Source: Planctomycetota bacterium (GTDB lineage: Bacteria; Planctomycetota; UBA1135; GCA-002686595). From it: DNA of 44,507 bases. The position numbers were made by a program, and so were the translations under genes. Positions within the stretch are counted from its first letter, which is position 1. Every line of letters begins with the position of its first letter. Under the pieces are notes generated by a model. The model saw only the letters and a list, made by a program, of their open reading frames with translations. It made no database searches and had not been told where the DNA came from. Location: the NCBI GenBank assembly GCA_002686595.1, contig NYXZ01000123.1:1-44507 (forward strand), in the 5' to 3' direction. This document shows, piece by piece, positions 1 through 7,733 of the stretch.

Positions 1-263
1 ACATCAGCATCCACATAACAGCGGGGGAAGGATGTGGCAGCATCGTCTCCGGCATTCAGCGCGGCTATCTTGGAGGCCACGGGGATTTCAATAACCTGCA
101 CAGGATCTCCCAGGGTATTGGCTACATCCGCGGTGTGATCTGTGCAGCCATTGCAAACGACTATTACCTCTAGTGCACCGGACGGCGCATCCCTAAGCAA
201 GGCTTCCAGACAGCGGCCAATGACAGCTTCTTCATTGTGAGCAGGTATGATCACAGAGATCAT
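1..263 (-). CDS. Family 2 glycosyltransferase, N-terminal fragment
   Basis: The gene starts with ATG at 263 and runs off the left edge, leaving 87 codons. The protein begins MISVIIPAHNEEAVIGRCLE, the typical nucleotide-binding start of GT-A fold family 2 glycosyltransferases (beta strand, then PAHNE). It continues with a VIVVCNGCTD segment and ends at DAD (residues 85-87), which sits where these enzymes carry the DxD metal/sugar-nucleotide motif. The start overlaps the stop of the upstream hydrolase gene in an ATGA, so it is the next gene of the exopolysaccharide operon. The likely role is adding a sugar to the lipid-linked repeat unit at the inner membrane. Donor and acceptor cannot be told from this fragment. 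Confidence 0.85.
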   Translation of the reverse strand, partial: MISVIIPAHNEEAVIGRCLEALLRDAPSGALEVIVVCNGCTDHTADVANTLGDPVQVIEIPVASKIAALNAGDDAATSFPRCYVDAD

Positions 264-1315
264 GCTGGCACCTCCTCTGCCATCGGGATGCCGCTCTTGG
301 CTTGGGCATCAAGTAACGTGGACGAGTTTTCAAGCCAATCCGTGACTGCTGCCATTACTGCCCCTTCGGCGCCACCCGAAGTGAATGTGTGATTGGTATC
401 AGTCAGGCGCACAACTCGGTAGCTAGCTGGAATCCTTGGCTTGAAGCATACCTGGTCGACTGACTCCGCATAGAGGTCTCGCATCTTGCCCTTGGCGCGA
501 ATGGACAGGATTGGCATTTGCTGTTCGACCAGTTGGCACAGTGATTCAATCAGTGGTTGATTGCTGTCCGAAGGAAGTGCTGGAATACTACTTGAGCTGA
601 TAACACGGCCCACGATTCGGCGGAGGCCCGGTAGGCGCCCACCCAGGCGTCCTTCGCCCGTGGCGAAACGAATCCACGTTCGACGGCGGAATAGACGCTG
701 GAGTACTGGATCGTATGAGCGGGCTTCATTGCCGTTGGCGAGATTGGCCTCGGAAGGGTGGGCATCCTCCTTCACGATTGCAGCCACGGCTCGCTCAGCG
801 CCAGATGGATCGCCTTGCCCTCGCTGGCTCTGGGCATGTACAGGACCGCCATCTGCCTCGGGCAGGAGTGAAACATCTAAATCAACAAGCAGCAGTCCGG
901 AGAGCAGCTCCCGACACTGCGGAGCGGCCAGTATTGAAGTAATCGCTCCACCACAGAGGCCTCCAAGAATCCAGCGCTTGATGCCAGACAGGGCACTGAG
1001 CTCTGTGAGCAGCTCAACACAGGGATCGACATAGCGCCCGGCTTGAATCTGACGGAAGAGCACTCGCTCGGCTGCTGGAGTTTCTCCTGGCGAATCACCC
1101 AATCCGGGGAAATCAAAGCGCCAAGTGGAAAGGCCGGCGGCGGCCAAGTGATCAGCCAAGTGCACTGATAGGTCGCCAACTCCTGAGCGCGGCATGTGGC
1201 CGAAGTTGAGCAGCAAACAACCAGTATCCGCGGCTCCAGGCTGTTGCGTCTGCGGCGCGTGCCCTGTCCCGACCCAGTGTCCGTTGGGGGTTACTAAGGT
1301 CTGTACACTCCTCAT
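260..1315 (-). CDS. Alpha/beta hydrolase, exosortase-system hydrolase 1 type
   Basis: A 351-residue alpha/beta hydrolase. I chose ATG 1315 because AGGAGGTGAGGGC precedes it and it forms an ATGA overlap with the previous gene; a longer reading from 1354 would run into that gene. After the first strand (GCLLLNFGHMPRSG) come WRFDFPGLGDSPG and the nucleophile elbow GGLCGGA, so the nucleophile is Cys121 instead of Ser. A C-terminal TNHTF supplies the likely catalytic His. This layout resembles the hydrolase 1 family found in exosortase A loci (TIGR03100 type), from memory of the family. The protein is longer than that family's usual ~270 residues, with an insertion after the elbow strand. Substrate unknown; an acyl or thioester step linked to the ligase and carrier protein of this operon is an inference. 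Confidence 0.8.
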   Translation of the reverse strand: MRSVQTLVTPNGHWVGTGHAPQTQQPGAADTGCLLLNFGHMPRSGVGDLSVHLADHLAAAGLSTWRFDFPGLGDSPGETPAAERVLFRQIQAGRYVDPCVELLTELSALSGIKRWILGGLCGGAITSILAAPQCRELLSGLLLVDLDVSLLPEADGGPVHAQSQRGQGDPSGAERAVAAIVKEDAHPSEANLANGNEARSYDPVLQRLFRRRTWIRFATGEGRLGGRLPGLRRIVGRVISSSSIPALPSDSNQPLIESLCQLVEQQMPILSIRAKGKMRDLYAESVDQVCFKPRIPASYRVVRLTDTNHTFTSGGAEGAVMAAVTDWLENSSTLLDAQAKSGIPMAEEVPA

Positions 1316-2211
1316 GCCCTCACCTCCTGATCGGTTGTCCTGGCCATAATCCAATCTGCGCTGGCAGAGAATAGCGAGCCGAGTTCAGGCCTAAACCAGG
1401 GGCCCTCAAACCAGAAAGCCGGGCGTGGTATTTGGACCTTCCATTCCGCTGTGGTCATCGTCTGAAGGTCACGCTCGGTGTGCGTAGTGTGCACGAGTTG
1501 CGATGTTCCAGGCACCTGGCGGGGCGCAGCCAGATCCAGACAGCTATCCCAGAAGCGCTTGGTCCAGATGTACCCGTCTACTTGGAGGCCTTGCCCCTCT
1601 TCCAGTTCCGCGATGTAATCCTGGCGGGTCTTGCGGGGAGCGGGCAGCTCCATGGCCATATCCTCCGCCAGGCGGCGGCGTAGGTGTTCCATCATGTGTT
1701 CTCGCCCTCCCTTTGGCGGCGCCCAAGCAAGCAGGCGCTTGGCCTGGCCATCTTCAAGCAGGCGGGCACCGAGGAGGCCGCCAAGGCGCAGCCCGCACAG
1801 GGTCAGGGGCGTCTCGGCGCCTGGTATGCGCGGGATCAGGGCACAGGCGTCTTCCAACCAGGCCTGGCAGTCAGTGTCTGCGAAGGCCCCGGTGCTTTCG
1901 CCACTGGCGCGGTAGTCAAAACGCAACACCGCCAGGCCACGGTTGGCCAAGAAGCGCGCCCACTCTACCCAACTGGCATAGGCGTAGTGGCGTTCCGAAG
2001 GCATCGGCCCCAGGAGCAAGACGCGCCCCTTAATTGGCTGACTCGGTTCATGGGTGACGTAGTAGAGTTGTTCGCCACCGCATTCCACATAATGAGCTGA
2101 TTCGCCCCTGCTTGGTGCTTGCTGATGGCCACTGCCCTTGTAAGCGGGCGCACGCTCATCGGCGGATGCGATTCGCTGCTCAGCGCATTCTGCTGTGCGT
2201 TCAACGACCAT
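1312..2211 (-). CDS. Alpha/beta hydrolase, exosortase-system hydrolase 2 type
   Basis: A 299-residue protein with an alpha/beta hydrolase core: RVLLLGPMPSERHYAY near residue 63, LAVLRFDYRASGES near 93, and CGLRLGG at the nucleophile elbow. The elbow residue is Arg142, so the classical Ser/Cys/Asp nucleophile is absent. As I recall, the hydrolase 2 family of exosortase A loci (TIGR03101 type) shows the same GLRxG elbow, so this is probably a family trait and not a lesion. It may be a non-catalytic partner or use another mechanism. The start is ATG 2211, five bases after the NAD-synthase-like gene; no clear ribosome site is visible, so translational coupling is likely. The N-terminal ~40 residues are polar and look disordered. 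Confidence 0.75.
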   Translation of the reverse strand: MVVERTAECAEQRIASADERAPAYKGSGHQQAPSRGESAHYVECGGEQLYYVTHEPSQPIKGRVLLLGPMPSERHYAYASWVEWARFLANRGLAVLRFDYRASGESTGAFADTDCQAWLEDACALIPRIPGAETPLTLCGLRLGGLLGARLLEDGQAKRLLAWAPPKGGREHMMEHLRRRLAEDMAMELPAPRKTRQDYIAELEEGQGLQVDGYIWTKRFWDSCLDLAAPRQVPGTSQLVHTTHTERDLQTMTTAEWKVQIPRPAFWFEGPWFRPELGSLFSASADWIMARTTDQEVRA

Positions 2212-2216
2212 GGCGG

Positions 2217-3251
2217 CTATGGGGTTACCTCATAAGCATCAGCACCGCTGGCTTGCGGAACAAGCACCGGTGTCGCTGCCAAATAGTCTGTGACACGACG
2301 CTTGGCTTCGATGTCGCGGTAAACGCGCACTACTTGCTCGGGTGTCAGCTCGAGTACTGGTGCCGCCTGCTCGGGGGTCACACTGTGATTCTTCGCCCAC
2401 AAACACAGATCCATCTTCTCGTAGGGCAAAGAGAAGTAGAACTCCTCCTGAGATTGGGCCAGGGAGTAGGTGTCCGTTGTGGGCGGCCGCTCAAGGATCT
2501 CCTCCGGCACGCCTAGGTGGGCGGCAATCTGATAGACCTGGGTCTTGTACAGATGGGCAATGGGCTTCAGATCCGCCGAACCATCACCGAGCTTGACGAA
2601 GAAGCCTTGGTCATACTCCAGCAGATTGGGAGTGCCGGCAACTGCATAATGCAGGCGGTCGGCCCAGTGGTACTCGAGCATTTTACGCACACGCTGCTTG
2701 AAGTTGGTGGCGGCCAGGATGCCCAGATAGGCGGATTGCGAGAGACGCTGCTCATGACGATTACCGTCCGGATCCTCTGCAATCACAGAGTAGATCCGCA
2801 GACGGTCCGACTCGATTACACTGGGCAACACAATCTTCGATTTCCAACCGGGCCCGTAGTCCGGCATTACCTGGCGAATGGCTCCATCGCGTCTTTCGTA
2901 GCAGCCGACGGCTTGCAAGACAGGCGTGATATCCTCCTCGACAATTGGAATGCGTAGATGCTCAGCCACTCCTCGCGACATTGACGGAGTACCAGAACTC
3001 GAATCGCGCTCGGGGAGCGAGAGGCCGTGCACTCGCTCGGGGCCAAAGGCACGCACACAGAGCGCGCCGACTGTGCTGCTGTCGATGCCGCCGGAGAGGG
3101 CCACTATGGCCCCCTTGCGGCGAAAGCGCTCGAAAACCGCAGAGCGCATGGCAGCGCAGATGCGTTCACATTCGGCTTCGGCATCCAGGCGCAGAACATC
3201 CGCGCAAAAGGTAGTGGCCAACTGAGGCCGATCCAGGGTGTCACCGCTCAT
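2217..3251 (-). CDS. NAD+ synthase-like ATP pyrophosphatase in EPS locus
   Basis: A 344-residue member of the NadE family. It has the PP-loop ALSGGIDSSTVGAL (residues ~52-65), then ATNFKQRVRKMLEY and AVAGTPNLLEYDQG, which match the ammonia-dependent NAD synthetase blocks N(I/F)xxRxR and GTxNxxE, then KLGDGSADLKPIAHLYKTQV. There is no nitrilase-type glutaminase domain, so ammonia or an external amidotransferase would supply nitrogen. A segment before the NFKQR block is longer than in housekeeping NadE. Start ATG 3251 overlaps the ligase stop (ATGA). Its place between an acyl ligase/ACP/AsnB-like set and two hydrolases suggests a dedicated adenylation-amidation step in polysaccharide or lipid modification; a second role in NAD synthesis cannot be excluded. 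Confidence 0.85.
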   Translation of the reverse strand: MSGDTLDRPQLATTFCADVLRLDAEAECERICAAMRSAVFERFRRKGAIVALSGGIDSSTVGALCVRAFGPERVHGLSLPERDSSSGTPSMSRGVAEHLRIPIVEEDITPVLQAVGCYERRDGAIRQVMPDYGPGWKSKIVLPSVIESDRLRIYSVIAEDPDGNRHEQRLSQSAYLGILAATNFKQRVRKMLEYHWADRLHYAVAGTPNLLEYDQGFFVKLGDGSADLKPIAHLYKTQVYQIAAHLGVPEEILERPPTTDTYSLAQSQEEFYFSLPYEKMDLCLWAKNHSVTPEQAAPVLELTPEQVVRVYRDIEAKRRVTDYLAATPVLVPQASGADAYEVTP

Positions 3252-4789
3252 CTCATCGCCTCTCGAGCTCGGCTGAGCTCAGCTCGCGCTATCTTACCAT
3301 TTGGGGTTCGTGGCAGGTCATCCCTGAACTCCAATCCCGAAGGAATCATGTGATCCTCCAGGTGGGCGGCGCAATGACGCATGACCTCTGCCTCGCTCGG
3401 GGCGCGGGACACATCGACCACTACAGAAGCCCAGATCGCTGTGCCCAAGACCTCATCAGGGCTGCCGTAGACAGCCACTTCTGAAATGCCCGGAAACTCA
3501 GCAATCACATCCTCCACCTCCCGGGGGCTGACCAGTTCTCCGCGGCTATTCAGCATGTCGTCACGCCGCGCCACGAAGCTGAGATAGCCCTCACCATCCG
3601 ACCGAAAGAGGTCTCCGGTGTAAACGGCACGGCTATACGCACCCTCCGGCAGTGGGTTGCTGCGCAGCACGCGTGCGGTTCGTTCAGGGTCTTCCCAGTA
3701 GCCGAGCATCATGTGATCAGAGGCCAAGACCAGCTCCCCCACCTCTCCCACGGCCGCCGGCCGCCCATCAGCTTGGATGAGGCCCCACTCTTGGCCCGCC
3801 AGTCCACGGCCGATCGTTCCCGGATGGTCGTCGGCATCCAACGGGTGCAAGTAGGAAGCCCGGATGCACTCTGTTTGTCCGTACATGTTGTACAGGTGGA
3901 TCTCCGGCAGCGCCGCTCTCCAGCGTCTGGCTTGCTCCGCCGGTAGGTGCGCTCCGGCACTTGTTATCACTCGCAGAGACCCGAGGTCGAACTTGGTCAG
4001 ATTGAGCCGTAACAACATGGCGGAGATCGTCGGCACAACCGGCACAATCGTCACGCCGCGCCGCGCTATCTGGCCCAAGAAGGCAGCTGGATAGCCCATC
4101 CTGCGCTCGAGTACGAGGCAGGCACCAGTCTGCACCGCCACTAGCAACTGGGTCAGACCATACCCAAAGGACAGGGGCAACACGCTCAGGATTACATCGC
4201 TGGAGCGCACCTCCAAGTAGGTTCCGATTTTGGCGGACACGGAGGCGAGGCTGCCTCGACTGTGCATGACGCCCTTGGGTTGGCCCGTGGTCCCGGAGGT
4301 GTAGATAATCGCCGCCAGCTCAGCCGGCGCCGAACTCGCCAGTGCTACTGGCCGGCTCCCGCCGTCCGTTTCAAGCAACTCCCCGTATCCCAAGGTGTCG
4401 GCCGCGGCATCGGCCCCAACGACCACGCACAGATTTGGCATGTAGCCTCGCCCTCCCTGCATTAGTTCCAGATGAGGCACATCAGTGATAAAGGCAACCG
4501 CCGTGGAGTGCTCCAGCAGCGCACGCAGCTTGTCCTCCTTGATTGTTGGATTGAGGCAGACAAACACGGCTCCCAGGCGCAAGCAGCCGAGGATGGCCAC
4601 GCAGGCCTCGATGGAATTATCGAGGGCCAGTGCCACACACTCACCGGCTCGTACCCCGCGAGCTGCCAAACCGGCGGCGAAATCGGCCACCTCCTGCTCC
4701 AAGGCGGACCATGTACGCGAGTCCTCGCCAACCACAAGCGCAAGCCGTTCTGGCAGGCGCCGGGCTGTTTGTTCTAGGACATGCTCCAT
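3248..4789 (-). CDS. AMP-forming acyl ligase, exosortase-locus type
   Basis: A 513-residue ANL-superfamily adenylating enzyme. The phosphate-binding loop is IIYTSGTTGQPKGVMH (~residues 162-177), followed by YNMYGQTE, YTGDLFRSDGEGYLSF with the hinge region RRDDMLNSRGELVSP, and PNGKIAR carrying the catalytic lysine near the C terminus. All core motifs are intact, so the protein should activate a carboxylic acid as acyl-AMP. The gene lies 12 bases after the acyl carrier protein gene; GGAGA sits 8 bases before ATG 4789. By order and similarity it corresponds to the acyl-CoA ligase of exosortase A loci (TIGR03098 type, from memory). The natural acceptor is probably the adjacent carrier protein and not CoA; the acid is unknown. 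Confidence 0.9.
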   Translation of the reverse strand: MEHVLEQTARRLPERLALVVGEDSRTWSALEQEVADFAAGLAARGVRAGECVALALDNSIEACVAILGCLRLGAVFVCLNPTIKEDKLRALLEHSTAVAFITDVPHLELMQGGRGYMPNLCVVVGADAAADTLGYGELLETDGGSRPVALASSAPAELAAIIYTSGTTGQPKGVMHSRGSLASVSAKIGTYLEVRSSDVILSVLPLSFGYGLTQLLVAVQTGACLVLERRMGYPAAFLGQIARRGVTIVPVVPTISAMLLRLNLTKFDLGSLRVITSAGAHLPAEQARRWRAALPEIHLYNMYGQTECIRASYLHPLDADDHPGTIGRGLAGQEWGLIQADGRPAAVGEVGELVLASDHMMLGYWEDPERTARVLRSNPLPEGAYSRAVYTGDLFRSDGEGYLSFVARRDDMLNSRGELVSPREVEDVIAEFPGISEVAVYGSPDEVLGTAIWASVVVDVSRAPSEAEVMRHCAAHLEDHMIPSGLEFRDDLPRTPNGKIARAELSRAREAMR

Positions 4790-4801
4790 GGCATTCTCCG
4801 G

Positions 4802-5059
4802 CTAGCCCACGGCTTCCCGCTTGCGCCTCACGAAACTTGCCAGGCGCGCCACGGAGTCCAGGTTCTCCGGTAGCAACTCCTCATCTTCAACCGTGATCTC
4901 ATACGTTTCCTCTAAGTGTGCGATCACTTCCATGATTCCGGTGGAGTCAACGATTCCCTTCTGCAGAAAGGAGTCCTCATCGGTAAATGTGTCACCTCCT
5001 TGGCCAAAGAGGAAGTTCTCCACGACAAAGCCGCGCAGCTCAGTTTCGAGCGTATTCAT
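4802..5059 (-). CDS. Acyl carrier protein of the EPS locus
   Basis: An 85-residue acyl carrier protein beginning MNTLETELRGF. The phosphopantetheine site is GIVDSTGIMEV with Ser39; helix II/III features LEETYEITVEDEELLPENL follow. A longer open frame upstream is an artefact: AGGA lies about 11 bases before ATG 5059, and the family length is ~80 residues. The first 20 bases overlap the end of the AsnB-like gene, implying coupled translation. The partner is presumably the acyl ligase just downstream, which would load the carrier; the amidotransferase may act on the carrier-bound group. A phosphopantetheinyl transferase is needed but not in the window. Confidence 0.9.
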   Translation of the reverse strand: MNTLETELRGFVVENFLFGQGGDTFTDEDSFLQKGIVDSTGIMEVIAHLEETYEITVEDEELLPENLDSVARLASFVRRKREAVG

Positions 5060-7001
5060 GTCGTGCAGTTCCTGTGTTGCTAATCTCGGTGACTTGATGG
5101 GCGAGCAGTTGCGTGGAGAGGATTCCAACGAATGCCATGCTGTCTCTGACGCCCTGGGCCTTGCCGGACCGCGCCTTGGCCCAGAGTTTCTCCACGGCGC
5201 GAGGGTGGAAGATACCAGTCCGCGCCAAAGCAGCTGGCGTCGCCAGCTCCTCCACATAATCGGCCAGGGCCCGCCCCGTATTCGGATCAAAGAAACTGGC
5301 CACATCCGGCGCCCGGTATGGCTGTTTCGATCGCTCGGCGACCCGCCGCGGCACTAGGCTTCCCACGGCCCGCTTGAGCGCATGTTTCTCGTCCAGGCCA
5401 CGCACCTTCCACTTGGCTGGGATCGTGGCCGCGAACTCCACCAGGCGGTGATCCAGGAATGGAAAGCGCCCCTCAACGGAGTTGCCCATGGCCATGCGAT
5501 CTCCCTGGGAGGAGAGAATGTAGTTCGACATAAGCGTGGCCGTCTCCAGGTATTGGGCTTGGCACAGGGGGTCCCAAGCACTGAATGAAGCTGGTAGCGC
5601 GCCTCGTAGGTCACGCCTGGGGCGCTCCCAATCCAGTTGTTCCGTCACATCAGGGGACAGGAAACGGCGCAGGCCGGAGGTCATCTCCCAGCGTGGAAGA
5701 TGGGAGAAGCAAGGATCTGCCAGGGAAGCCCCATCGATCTGAAAAAATGCCGCCAGGGATTCCGCTGATTGACTCTGCAAGGCCGGCATATACGGGTAGA
5801 GGCGTTTGAACAGTTGCAGGCGACGCAGGGAGCTTGGCTGCGATCCACAGAACCGTCGAATCTTGGCCTCGCGGAAGATGTCGTAGCCGCCGAGCATTTC
5901 ATCAGCGCCTTCCCCGGTCATGACGACTTTGAAACCCTGCTCACGCACCAGGCGGGAAAGCAGGAAGAGCGGCGCCGGCGCTGTTCGCAGGAGAGGTGTT
6001 TCGGCCAACCGCACGACCTCCGGGAATACTGCGCAGATGTCCGTCGCGCCGCATCGAATGGTTTCATGCTGTGTTCCCAGATGTCGAGCCACGTCCGCTT
6101 GATAAGTGCTTTCGTCGTACTCCTGGTCCGCAAATGCCACAGAGAAGGTCTTCAGGGGCGCGTCCGAGAAGTGCCGGATAACCGCTGAAATGGCCGAGGA
6201 GTCCAGGCCTCCGGAGAGATATGCTCCAACTGGCACATCCGCCCGTAGTCGGATGCGGCTCGCATCCACCAGCAGCGCGCGCAGCAACTCCGCACATTCA
6301 TCCAGGCTCCCGGCAAAGGTAGGAGCATCAAAGTTCTGGGTCCAATATGGGTACAGCGTTTCCACCCCGCCACGGACAACCATGGAATGCCCTGGAGGTA
6401 CCTGGCGGATGCCCGTGAATACGGTGCGCGGGGCCACCGTACTCCAAAAGGTGAAGACCTGCTCCAGCGCCGAGACATCCAGCTCTGGACTCACATCCGG
6501 ATGTGCTAGGAGCGCTTTGACCTCTGAGGCGAACATGAACTTGCCCTCGGCCCTGGTCACGAATAGCGGCCGAATGCCCAACCGATCACGGGACAAGAAG
6601 AGTTCCCGTTGTCCAGCATCCCATATCCCAAGGGCCCATTGCCCATTGAAACGCTTGACGCATTCCGGCCCAAAGGCCTCGTACATGGCCAAGACAACTT
6701 CGGTATCGGAGTGTGTGCTAAAGCGGCGCCCGGCATCTTCCAACTCAGCCCGCAGCTCTATGTAGTTGTACAGCTCGCCGTTGTATGTCAGCCACAATGA
6801 GCCATCTGCATTCCCCATTGGCTGGGAACCTGTTTTCAGATCGATAATGCTCAGGCGGCGGTGACCCAGGCCAACGCCCGGTTCAATGTGCAGGCCGCGT
6901 TCGTCCGGTCCACGGTGGGCCAGGCTGGCCGTCATCTTCTCCAACACCGCAGCTGAAACAGAGCCCTCTTCCTCGTCCACGATTCCTACAATCCCACACA
7001 T
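5040..7001 (-). CDS. AsnB-like amidotransferase, exosortase-locus type
   Basis: A 653-residue glutamine-hydrolysing asparagine synthetase homologue. Translation must start at ATG 7001 so that MCGIVGI exposes Cys2, the N-terminal nucleophile of the class II glutaminase; GGGGGAG lies just upstream. The glutaminase domain shows HRGPDERG, YNGELYNYIEL and HSDTEVVL. The synthetase domain has VGAYLSGGLDSSAIS (PP-loop) and MTGEGADEMLGGYD. All are intact, so both activities are expected. It matches the amidotransferase 1 group of exosortase A loci (TIGR03108 type, from memory) and is longer than housekeeping AsnB. It probably transfers ammonia to an activated carboxylate made by the ligase/ACP pair; whether the product is a modified sugar or acyl group is unknown. 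Confidence 0.9.
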   Translation of the reverse strand: MCGIVGIVDEEEGSVSAAVLEKMTASLAHRGPDERGLHIEPGVGLGHRRLSIIDLKTGSQPMGNADGSLWLTYNGELYNYIELRAELEDAGRRFSTHSDTEVVLAMYEAFGPECVKRFNGQWALGIWDAGQRELFLSRDRLGIRPLFVTRAEGKFMFASEVKALLAHPDVSPELDVSALEQVFTFWSTVAPRTVFTGIRQVPPGHSMVVRGGVETLYPYWTQNFDAPTFAGSLDECAELLRALLVDASRIRLRADVPVGAYLSGGLDSSAISAVIRHFSDAPLKTFSVAFADQEYDESTYQADVARHLGTQHETIRCGATDICAVFPEVVRLAETPLLRTAPAPLFLLSRLVREQGFKVVMTGEGADEMLGGYDIFREAKIRRFCGSQPSSLRRLQLFKRLYPYMPALQSQSAESLAAFFQIDGASLADPCFSHLPRWEMTSGLRRFLSPDVTEQLDWERPRRDLRGALPASFSAWDPLCQAQYLETATLMSNYILSSQGDRMAMGNSVEGRFPFLDHRLVEFAATIPAKWKVRGLDEKHALKRAVGSLVPRRVAERSKQPYRAPDVASFFDPNTGRALADYVEELATPAALARTGIFHPRAVEKLWAKARSGKAQGVRDSMAFVGILSTQLLAHQVTEISNTGTARHEYARN

Positions 7002-7058
7002 CCTCCAACTCCCCCGCCCCCTAGCGGGCCATCCCCCAGCTCCAATGAGCGTCGCCAA

Positions 7059-7733
7059 TCATGACCACTCCCTGCGCCCGGCCCAGCCGGGTAGCTTGTT
7101 CTGATAACGATTGAGTACGGCACCCAACACAGGAGTCTCCGTGCCACTCAGAGCCGCCAGAGCTCGTTCGCCGTCGTCCCGCTGCGTGTCTCCTGCCTGC
7201 AGCACGAGCACAACCCCCGCCATGGACGGCAACAGCAGCCGTGCCTCTGGCCCAACCAGCACCGGTGGTGCATCAACAATGAGATGCCGCCCTTGACTGC
7301 GAATACTCTCCCACAGAGCCTGTCCGCGCTCTCCGCTTAACTCCCCGGGCGCCACATCCCGTCTGCCAGCCGGCAGCACGCGCAATCCAGGCACCGCGTG
7401 AACATCTGGAAACATCTCCTCCTCCACCTCTCCAGCCAGTACCTCCGCCAGGCCCACGCGCCCGGACACGCCGAAGTTGAGGGCCTGAGACGGGTGCGCC
7501 CCGCCGGCCTCTACCAGGGTCACTGGTTGTCCAAGGCGTTGGGCTAGTCCCAAGGCGGCACAGGCCGCCACGGTCGATACGCCCTCGCCCCCCAAGGGAG
7601 AAGTGAATACGATCCCACCTCCGGGCCCACTGGCAGTCACGTCCAGCAAGGCGGGCCACAGTTGGTCCATGACTCCCCCGAGTTCGGCTACCACATCCAA
7701 CACGGGCACATCGTTTAGCACCTTGGGGCTCAT
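7059..7733 (-). CDS. CpsD/CapB-like tyrosine-kinase homologue, degenerate P-loop
   Basis: A 224-residue P-loop protein of the BY-kinase (cytoplasmic Wzc/CpsD) type. The Walker A region reads TSPLGGEGVSTVAA, aligned to the usual GEGKS/T, so the phosphate-binding lysine is Val52. The Walker A' aspartate stretch (normally VDADxRxP) reads LVEAGGAHPSQ. A later HLIVDAPPVL keeps the Walker B aspartate. The C terminus YQNKLPGWAGRREWS has one Tyr only and lacks a tyrosine cluster. It occupies the slot of the PEP-CTERM-locus tyrosine autokinase next to the Wzz-like gene (ATGA overlap). I infer a non-catalytic partner that still binds the Wzz-like protein and regulates export. Confidence 0.8.
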   Translation of the reverse strand: MSPKVLNDVPVLDVVAELGGVMDQLWPALLDVTASGPGGGIVFTSPLGGEGVSTVAACAALGLAQRLGQPVTLVEAGGAHPSQALNFGVSGRVGLAEVLAGEVEEEMFPDVHAVPGLRVLPAGRRDVAPGELSGERGQALWESIRSQGRHLIVDAPPVLVGPEARLLLPSMAGVVLVLQAGDTQRDDGERALAALSGTETPVLGAVLNRYQNKLPGWAGRREWS

